Source: Termitomyces sp. T153
Taxonomy: Eukaryota > Basidiomycota > Agaricomycetes > Agaricales > Lyophyllaceae
DNA: 64,000 nt
Direction of reading: 5' to 3'
Assembly: GCA_018296165.2 (NCBI GenBank)
Contig: JACKQL020000003.1
Coordinates: 1,550,001-1,614,000 of the forward strand
Shown: positions 56,170 to 64,000 of the stretch, piece by piece
How positions within the stretch are numbered: position 1 is the first letter of the stretch
Layout: each line of letters starts with the position of its first letter
Position numbers and translations under genes: made by a program
The notes under the pieces: generated by a model
Database searches by the model: none
Told to the model about the DNA's origin: nothing
What the model saw: the letters and a program-made list of their open reading frames with translations, nothing else

Positions 56170-57870
56170 GTTGTCTCAATTTCTACCTGTAGCTTCAGGG
56201 AGTTGTTAGAAGGGGTGGAAGCAACAACATAGCAATGAGGGAGATGGTGTTCCCATGCAGGAATCCAGAGGCATGGGCTAGGAGGTGTGCTTCCAGCAGA
56301 GACATTAGCTAGAGAGGGAGTTTGTATGTCTGAGGAGGGGCTTATTGTTTTGGGCATAGTATCAACAATGGCAACAGATATATTTGATTCTACAGACAGA
56401 GTGGCAAAACAATTAGCACTAGGCAACAGGGGCATACAGGTCATCCATTACTCTTTAAAAAATCCTCAGACTCTGTAAGGACCTCCTCCAATACCTTGGC
56501 CACTTCATTGGACTGGACAGCTATAGGTGCATCTGGAGAGGGGGTTCCCATTGCATTTAAGGCTGTGAGGAGTTAGATGAGCAGCTCTTTTTGCTCCAAT
56601 GCTGACAGGTAGCAAATCTCTAGTCTTTAAGGACAGTAGCAGGCAAAATAACCAGCCTTTCCACAGCATTGACACAGCAGGGGAGTAGAGGACCACTGTT
56701 AGGGGTGTCAATATCCATTGGGACTCCTTGGGGCAGGGAGTGCAAGGGAGCAACATGGGATGGAAGGGGAAAAGTTGCACCTACTTGTGGCACTGCTGGA
56801 GCAGGCATGGAAGGAGGAGCTCAGGAGGTGAACCCACCATAAGAGAAAGGAAATGTTGAGGGTTGCATCCATTGCAGCTCATGTTGCAGTTCCATCAACT
56901 GCCACTGCTCACATGCCACCTTGTACCAGGTATTGATATGCTTATCATCTGGGTGCATCTCTGCCATACTGTTTATGTGATCCTAAGAGAGGGGTGGAGT
57001 TCCACAGAAGGTTAGGCAAAGTTGCAAACCATTCAGATATTCTGTCTGTTCAACTAAGGTATAAAAAGAGTCAATGTACTTGTCAAGTGACAGCTTCCCT
57101 TGATCATACTGTATTCAGTCTTGAAGGCAAAGAGCTGCAGTTTTGGTGGGGTTAAGGGAGAAGAACTCAGCTTGGAACTCCTTCTTAAACTCCATCTAGC
57201 CAGAGAAACTCTCAACTCCTTCTTGGCATCAAAAGATATGCAGCGCATAGGTTGAGACTCAGCCAGTCTTCATGTAGGAGAGAACCTAGGCAATTTTCAA
57301 GGCATCTGAGGTGAAGGCTTCACTGCTCAACTGGATATAGGTGATACAGGACTGGAGGAAATGTTCTCCAACCTTACAATCTCCATCATACATATCAGGG
57401 AGTGCAGGATGAGGGAGTTTGGAATGAGGAGCTGAAAGGCCTGAACCAGATGCAGATGCAAACTGTTCTGCAGCAGCTGGAGCCAGGAAGCCTGAGCTAG
57501 GTGCAGACACAAACTGTTCTGCATCTGCTGGGGGCATAGGAGGTGTGGTAGCAGCAAGGGGAAGATGTTCCAAGAGGGCTTGAAGAGAAAGGGACACTGC
57601 TTCAGTAGTTTCATGGAGTCCAGTGAGTTCAGCTGTGTGAGAAGTGAGGGAGGCTTGGCTAAGTTAAACCTGTGTCTCCAAGAACAGCAAATGACTCCAG
57701 GCATTGTCCTAGGGGCTTGAAGCATCAAGTGGAGGTGCTGGAGGGGTTGGCTGGGTCATAGGAGGAGTACAGAGGGCACTAAGACACTGGTGGGAGAGAG
57801 ACCTTTTGAGGAACCAAGTAAAAGCTCAGGTACTTGAAAAGGGGGCTCCCAGATCAAATCTAGAGACTTG
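56170..57870 (-). pseudogene. Gypsy gag in the deleted element
   Basis: Recognisable from about 57,597: LQALLEHLPLAATTPPMPPADAEQF, then KLPHPALPDMYDGDCKVGEHFLQSCITYIQLSSEAF and DALKIA with stops after it (57,286). The capsid part continues with shifts to about 57,000. A PMDIDTPNSGPLL stretch at about 56,735-56,690 leads into a zinc knuckle remnant in another frame (CQCCGKAGYFACYC) in which the His is Tyr/Phe. It is the same family as the gag start at 19,370-19,670. Non-functional. Confidence 0.75.
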
Positions 57871-57876
57871 TTCTGC

Positions 57877-58317
57877 TGTAAGGGTGACCTCTGGAGGCTG
57901 TGGCTCAATCACACAACTGGCAAAGGGAAATCCAAAGTCTATTCAGTACTGTACAGTATCTACTAAGATAACTACTCACTTGGCAAAGGAAAATCCAAAG
58001 AGAACAAGTCTGAGGATTCCCTAGGCCAGGTGTGATGCTTCAGAGGCTTCAGAAGTGTGAGAAACAACTGTACAGTATGACAGAGAAAAAAGACAAAAAT
58101 GATGTGTCAGCAATTGGTCAGCAGTTACATAAGCTGGTGGCAGTATCAAAGGGGTCACACTTGTCTGAATTATTGACAGAGAACTAGTGCAGCCTGAGAG
58201 CTGAAACTAGGACTAATAGATAGGGGCAAGGAAGGAGAATGAAGTAAAACTATAGCAGGGAAAATCTGACAAGAAGTGGAGAAGGAGAAGGGGAACCAAG
58301 TGGGGCATCCCCTGACA
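57877..58317 (-). repeat. 5' LTR of the deleted gypsy element
   Basis: 441 bp on the minus strand; its end third is homologous to 19,671-19,830 and, inverted, to the G1 LTR. Confidence 0.88.
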
Positions 58318-59640
58318 GAAAAGCTTGTAGATTTGCTGCAAATATCCTTGCTCAGGCTGCCAAACCATGTGTAAATTAGCCAGAGCAATGCCATCCCAAA
58401 GTTCACAAGGTGAGTTGAATCAGAGTATCATATCAATGGAACCACAGCTGTTTTGAGGGAACAGCCTTCAACTGGAACAATTGTTTCCTCTACTTCAAGA
58501 AACCACTGTGATGTATAGACATGTTGCTCGGGTTCATCTGTGGCAGGCTTCCAAACAAGCTCAAAACCATGCCAATGGAACTTCTTTGCAGCATAACCCT
58601 GTATCCCTGATTTCAGAAGTTCTACAAAGTTGTGATGATAGTATTGGATTTTGAGAGTTGAGGCATGCCTTTCTGATCAATACATCTTTCCAGTGAGGGG
58701 AAGTGACAATTTAACTATGTCCTTGATGCATTTGTCATTGGATAGCCATTCTGGAAGCAACAAATGCTGATTGGAATCTACATGGGAGTCATCTAGTCAT
58801 TTATTCTTGTGGACTGCACTAAATCTGTCAAAGTGCTCATGTTGAAAGTTAGGGGCTGAGATGACCATGTAGACTAAGTGATCCAATGTTGCCAGGGTAA
58901 GATTTTTACACATGTAAAACCAGAACATCAAATGGAAGACTGAGGCATTGAGGAATGGAAAGAAAACACCAGATGAGTCTGGAGTTTGTCCAATTCCTTT
59001 TGCTGTGGGATCAAACCCAGCAAGTAGATCCAGTGATACTTCATCAATTTTGTGGACAAATGTAGGCACATTGGCCACATGGTACAGGTTTATAGATTGG
59101 TTAGGCTCACAAGAAGGTGCCACTCTATATTAATGGAATAGGCCCATTTTGTTGGGTATGGCTTTGAGAGATTCTGATTTGAGAGGAGGTGGCAAGGAAC
59201 TAGGGGTCTCAGGTTCAGCATGGTAATGCTTACTCTTGCAAATGTCATTTAATTGAGCATATTCTGCCACAAACTATTGAAGTGGTTGTAGATCTGAAGG
59301 CAAAAGATTGATTAGGTGGCATGGAGTTTTTCAAATTCACTTATGAGGTTGAGGAGAGGGTCAAGGAGATGAGATTATGTGTGGATTTTCAACATTGCCA
59401 TTCATTATGTTGCTGTCAATAGGTTCACTAGTAATAAAATTGTTGTCAACCTAAAAAATTAAATCAAATTAGAATTGAATATTTGGTGAAGATACTCACT
59501 GCAATTCCCTCATTACTTGGCCCAGCTTGAGATATGAGGCCTGTGCCAAGTTTGAGAGGTTTTTTATTTGGGCATTGAGGTTGATGGGCCTTGAATTTGC
59601 AGTTTGTCTCAAAAGAATGGTTACTGTATAAACATATATA

Positions 59641-61100
59641 TATATTGAGGTGAATTAGAATTGCATGAGGATGACTTGAACTTGAAAATATTCCAAGTTC
59701 AAATTTTGTGATGTGTCACAAGGCATGTGACTTGTTGGACCCTCATTCAGATGTGTTTCATCATTATTGGTTGTCACCTTTCTCCTCCATTGCCATCATG
59801 CTATGCTGCCTATGAGATGTTGAGACCAATGAGGAACAAGACACACCATGCTGTTCCATGCACCATTCACCAGCAAAGAAAGCAGCACAAATGCCAGCAA
59901 AAAAGTCTATGCACTCACCATCAAAGAAATCATGGCAGTGGGAGAATTTTATGCAGTTGCTGCAAAAAGGACTCAATTGGAAGGCTCAGAAAGGGAGAGA
60001 ACTGTAAGTGATTACTACAAAATTATTTCATATGCTGACTTCTCTCTTGAATCAGGCCCTCTGGTACTATACCATCAAGCTGGAAAATTGATCCCATATC
60101 TTGTTAACCCTTTCTTGAATTTAGATGCAGTTTTTATGCACAGTCTTTTGGATGTGGGCTATCTCAATAGTGATTTATTCAATTTGGAGGATGATATGAT
60201 GGAGGTTGAAAATGAGTGCATTATTTTATTTCATATATGCACTACATATCAATTATATGCTTCTATTTTGCTACCTAGCAATCCCAATTTTATCAGCAGC
60301 AAGCAATGACATATTGATGCATTTCAGGCTCTTCTGAAGATTACTCTTAACCTTAATCAAACATTGCAGAAACTCTATAATTCATGGGAGGGGCAGGACT
60401 TTTACAATACCATGCTCAATGATCTGGTCAAGGTGGTACATATTTTTGTCAACTTTTTCTCAGATTTATCACTAAACGCTTTCAGTTCAACAACAGTATG
60501 ATAAGTGCCAGGATAGAGACACCCAAAAAGTCTCACATGATCTCCCTCTACTCTTGCAAAGTGCTGACATCAAGTATCTAATTCCAAATTTCCAAATACC
60601 CCTTCCACAACTGAAATCATCACATGAATTCAACAATATGTATACAGGTGCCTTATTTTGCCCCACTTAGTTGTGGGATCAGTTTGACAAAGAGTAAGTG
60701 CAACTCCATCTTCTGCTATTTAATCACTTACCAGCACTATAGTTTCCTTGAGCAATTATGTGATAGTGATATCAAGGTTATGGTTCACAATTTCCCAATG
60801 TACATGTATGATGAGACACCTCTAAATGCCATATCCTAGTGGAATGTATAGGACAGGATATTCACAAATCTCAATTTTTTATTACAATATGCTCAATCTC
60901 TTTGACCCACCAACCAATTGGTGGGCTTGAGAAACTCTGGCCTTCTGGAACAAGTGAGTTCTATTTATTATTTTTCAGACCAACTAATGACTGCCTGTAG
61001 AATATTCTATAGTCAAGATGGCATGATGCAAACAAAACATAAGAAAGCTCCCCCCCCCCACCAAAACCTGAAAGTGATATTGCATGCATCAAACAAGCTC
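59641..61100 (+). other. Region with an unidentified ORF (59,848-60,309)
   Basis: The plus-strand frame 59,848-60,309 (153 aa) has the conserved look of a real domain: TVSDYYKIISYADFSLESGPLVLYHQAGKLIPYL, FMHSLLDVGYL and CIILFHICTTYQLYASILLPSNP. After the stop it seems to go on in the same frame (HIDAFQALLKITLNLNQTLQKLYNSW) to about 60,460. CpG is depleted and the neighbours are transposons, so it is probably element-derived and decayed. No family recognised. Confidence 0.35.
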
Positions 61101-61129
61101 AGCATGAAGAGCATCAAGTGAGGACCAAA

Positions 61130-61625
61130 GCTGCAATAGCAACCATGGCAATGATCATGATGGCCAATGTCAAGGTGAAGGTGAAGTTTGTGATCAGGCA
61201 ACACAAGGCAACAGCACACCTCAAAACAACAGCATGGATCAAGGTGGAAGCACACTGCAAGGCAGCAGAAATAGTCAAAAGGGCAGCATAATTTGAGGCA
61301 CAGCAATAGTTGAGTAGGCAGCACAATTTGAAGTGGCAGCAATAATCAAGAGGGCAGTGCATCATGAGGCAGCAGTGCAAGTTGAGGCAGGAACAGTAGT
61401 TAAGGCAATAGCACAAGTGGAGAGGGCAGTGCAAATCAAGGTGGCAGCCAAGAACAAACTAGTACAGGTCAAATGAAGACTTCAGAGCAGGGCAGTGGGA
61501 CAGGTTGAGGCAATACAGCATTTTGAGTGAGTGGCAGGGGTCAAGGAAATACAGCATTTTGGGCTAGTAGCAGGGGTCAAGGCAGTGGCAAGAGTCAAGG
61601 CAGTGGCAAGGGTCTTGCTTAAAAA
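61130..61625. repeat. Degenerate short tandem repeat region
   Basis: Irregular units of the form ggcagyrncaa...tcaagg recur about every 18-24 bases (for example near 61,256, 61,298, 61,336, 61,352, 61,370, 61,418). The end is more regular: aaggcagtggcaagrgtc at 61,580-61,615 in two near-identical units, and tacagcattttg twice (61,514 and 61,550). Confidence 0.6.
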
Positions 61626-61849
61626 TTTCTCAATGACTAGATGTTCTCCTTTTGACCAGACTGCTGACTGTACTAATAACTATGCTGCTATACTTGTTAT
61701 TCTATTCTTGTGCATTGCTTTGTTTTATGACTTGTGTTGGATTTTTATTCATGTACTAAGCAGTCCTCCTTCAATGAGACTTGCTGTAATATTGAAATTC
61801 ATTTGACTATACTTGCTCATGTAGAAAATGGTATTTGATATTTATGTGC

Positions 61850-62510
61850 TTGACTTGTGCATGCAAGAGGGGATCTTTGGATGGTGCAATTGCAGAGTTG
61901 TTATCATAGAACATTGAAGTAGGTTGTGATACAATATTGTGTCCAATGTCCTTGAGGAGAATGCAGAACCAGATGCACTCCTGGGCATTCTCAAAGTAGC
62001 CATGTACTCAGCCTTGTAGAAGAGCACAGCCACATCTGCTGCTTCCTGACTGCCCAGGATATTATGCCTGCACTGAGATTCCAAACATATCCATCCACAC
62101 TGCATCTAGTGTCAGGACAACTGGCCTAGTCAGAATCAGTGAAACCTGTAAGTTTGGCATCCTGCTATCCACCAAGGTGGAGTTGTAGATTTTGGATTCC
62201 TTTTAGGTACTTGACAAGGCATATTGCCACATTCCAATGAGGATAAGCATTGAGGTATTGGATTAATTGTTGTACATGAAATGCAATGTCTGGACACATC
62301 AATATTGTCAGGTAAAGGAAACAACCAACCAATTGCTCCTCCTAAGGCAAATATTTGCAGTCAATTTGTCTGAGCTTCAAGTTTGGATCCATTGGCAAAG
62401 ATAATGGCATTGCATCTTTTGGGCCAAACTAGTTGATAACTTTGCTTATGAGTGCAGTTTGTGATAATTTTACCACTTTACTCAAGTGATCTCAATCTAC
62501 CATGATACTT
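61850..62510 (-). pseudogene. Copia RT end and RNase H remnant
   Basis: Minus strand: PLSLPMDPNLKLRQIDCKYLP (about 62,410-62,350), LVGCFLYLTILMCPDIAFHVQQLIQYLNAYPHWNVAICLVKYLKGIQNLQLHLGG (62,330-62,165), GFTDSD-ASCPDTRCSVDGYVWNLSAGIISWAVRKQQ (62,145-62,040), then decay. Stops are frequent. CpG is depleted. The rest of pol and any LTR are not visible nearby. Confidence 0.75.
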
Positions 62511-62559
62511 ATGACAAAAATGGAGTAATGCCAGGTCTGAAATTGTCCAGACTTAATGC

Positions 62560-64000
62560 AGCTGTCACAACCCACTCTCAGACCACCAGACCTCTTCCCA
62601 AGCCACCTTGCTCCCCTAGAGTTTCCTCCAACAACCACTCAACTCACCCTAACCTTTGTTCACCCATGGCACTGATAAGACCCACTTGTTGCTGAGCACT
62701 TATTTTGGCATTTCTGATTGGACAGCAGCTGATTATATTGTACATGACCTGGCACAAGTCATGACACTGAGCACATGAGGTCTAGCCCCAAGGTCTGGAA
62801 TGATGTAGCTTTTGTATGGGATCTGAGCAACCACAAGACTTATGAATCATGAGCTGCATCATGTGAAGTCTGGACTTTGGATCTAAAACAATAAAGCCAA
62901 GACCTTTCTTAGTGATGACTGCTAGTGACATTACTTGGCAACAACACTGCCTCCTCTCCAAAAAGAGATATATTGATGCAAAATCTCAGTTTGACAGAGG
63001 CACTAAATTACAAAACTTTGGCCAAACATGTTGGTCTCAGACTTTGCAAGAGTTTGGGGTTCTTAGCCACAAGTTCTCACTGTACAAGTAGACCAGATAA
63101 TAGATTTATTGATTTTATCTACTTAATTCAAGACAGTTCTCAAAGCAAGCAAAGGGGCACAAATAGTATATTAAACTAATGATCCCAAAGTAAGTAGAGC
63201 TCATGAGCCTAAGAAATCCACTCCCTGGGGACTTCTGAGCTGTGGCCAATACTTTCTTGCTTGACTGCTTGCTCTCCCTTCCCTTTTATACTGCTTCTAA
63301 TGTGCATGGACCTTTGCAATGGCATGCTTATTTGTCATTGTCTGGTTGCATAGTCAGCCAATGGTTGGTCTGGGCATTGGGGTTCTGGGTGGGCTGGGGT
63401 TGGCAACTATAGTCTGTCCTTCTTCCTTCTCTTCCTCTCCTGCTTGTTCCCTCTTTCCAGTGTGTGATCTCTTCCTCAAGGGTGACAAGGCTCATTGTTA
63501 CAACAAGCCAGTAAGGCAGTTGCTTTGAATGCTCCTTACTGGACCAGGTGTCAGCCTGTGGCAAGCTTGGGCCAGTGCCCAATCTTAGCATCAGTTATGG
63601 TTTTCCAATCACACCAAGATTACTGGCAGCATTTGTTCCTGGCCATAAACTGGCTTTTTGGTTGAGTCTTGTTGTTTTTGTGTTATGGGAGGGATACTTT
63701 TTGAGGTGTGTCCATGTCTACCATTTTTGATGTTTGTTATTGGCTTACAGTTTTCAGCCTTTTGTAAATATATTGTATTTTTATTACAATATACTGCTTT
63801 TTTGGACTTTTATGTTATGTCCCCTCTGGTTTTGTGGTTTCAAGACCATTATATTAATATGGACAGCCATGTGATTTCTTACTTATCATTTTCTTGTTGA
63901 GCTTACAAACATATTTGAACAGCATCTACACTTCAGGTATTAACATTGGAAATGCTCTTTTCTTGTGATTGACAACTTTTACACATCATATTGACATCAC
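62560..64000. other. Unassigned A+T-rich sequence, possible gypsy LTR at its start
   Basis: tgtcacaacccactctcag at 62,562 resembles the start of the G2-type LTR (tgtcatgacccactccctgg), but no matching end or second copy is in the window. The remaining sequence has only short frames and CpG is rare. Nothing else recognised. Confidence 0.3.

Larger units (their letters stand above)
56074..58317 (-). mobile_element. Deleted gypsy element (LTR, gag, short 3' LTR stub)
   Basis: Flanked by perfect 5-bp duplications gaaaa (56,069-56,073 and 58,318-58,322). On the minus strand the 5' LTR is 58,317-57,877 (starts tgtcagggga, ends cccttaca), followed by leader and gag; pol and most of the 3' LTR are missing, and only 85 bp of 3' LTR end (56,158-56,074, ending ccataca) remain. 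The empty site restores the Plavaka reading TSFSACHLAYLP exactly. Total 2244 bp. Confidence 0.9.
53345..59640 (-). pseudogene. Plavaka-type (CACTA-related) transposase gene, split by a gypsy insertion
   Basis: Minus-strand segments 59,640-58,318 and 56,073-53,345. N-terminal: a possible zinc-finger part (FETNCKFKAHQPQCP, about 59,616-59,560), then FFPFLNASVFHLMFWFY (about 58,960-58,910), STHLVNFGMALLWLIYTWFGSLSKDI. After the insertion: FSACHLAYLPTVGLIYIVDF, FLYHELI, LILKCGDGISQRLYLHFF (about 55,850), NMHSIVHYLMSIEQFRTTDSYSTQI (about 54,620-54,550), GLDFTAQSGFFAKCMYQICFL (about 53,860), HLIPHFAGPCIDYLLGPS and QYYVNMRV. This order is that of Plavaka proteins common in mushrooms. Stops are abundant, so it is dead. 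Assignment to Plavaka is from memory of family motifs. Confidence 0.72.

Overview
The window looks like a nuclear segment of an agaricomycete fungus (Basidiomycota). The host genes carry many short introns of about 46-70 nt, the G-alpha protein is of an expanded basidiomycete type, and the transposons (chromodomain Ty3/gypsy, DIRS/PAT-like, Plavaka, pogo, copia) are those usual in mushroom genomes. No database search was possible; families were recognised by motif. All splice models were made by hand and checked for phase.

Layout. (1) About 1-20,755 is a nested transposon block. A minus-strand gypsy (5' LTR and gag start at 19,370-20,171, 'G0') abuts the 3' LTR of a plus-strand gypsy ('G1', 1-214 + 4459-6229 + 17,224-19,369). 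G1 is split twice: by a tyrosine-recombinase DIRS/PAT-like element (215-4458) inside its protease, and by a complete but decayed 11-kb gypsy ('G2', 6230-17,223, LTRs of 1065 bp, 5-bp target duplication) inside its RNase H. (2) About 20,756-33,330 is a host island: a ten-exon G-protein alpha gene, a hypothetical basic protein gene, a young copia element with near-identical LTRs, a small zinc-finger-like gene and an intron-containing initiator tRNA-Met gene. (3) About 33,330-40,890 is a second transposon block: a gag-only copia remnant carrying a hAT-like MITE, copia scraps and a pogo-like transposase. (4) About 40,890-51,640 is a second host island: exopolyphosphatase, EMC2, a small membrane protein, a secreted PL3 pectate lyase and a major-facilitator transporter. 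(5) About 51,640-64,000 is a third transposon block: a gypsy end, a Plavaka transposase gene split by a deleted gypsy, a copia RNase H remnant and unassigned A+T-rich sequence.

The clearest overall pattern is dinucleotide composition. The old elements almost lack CpG, while the host islands, the DIRS element and the young copia keep it. Many disabling changes in the elements (catalytic Asp to Asn, Arg to Cys, CGA to TGA) are what CpG deamination would give, so cytosine methylation and decay probably shaped the element blocks.

The most interesting points are: a textbook split-direct-repeat DIRS/PAT structure with an exact, duplication-free insertion site; a G-alpha whose catalytic switch-II Gln position is Cys; an initiator tRNA gene with an intron, whose spliced anticodon arm is complementary to the primer-binding sites of two copia elements in the same window; and several exactly resolvable nested insertions.
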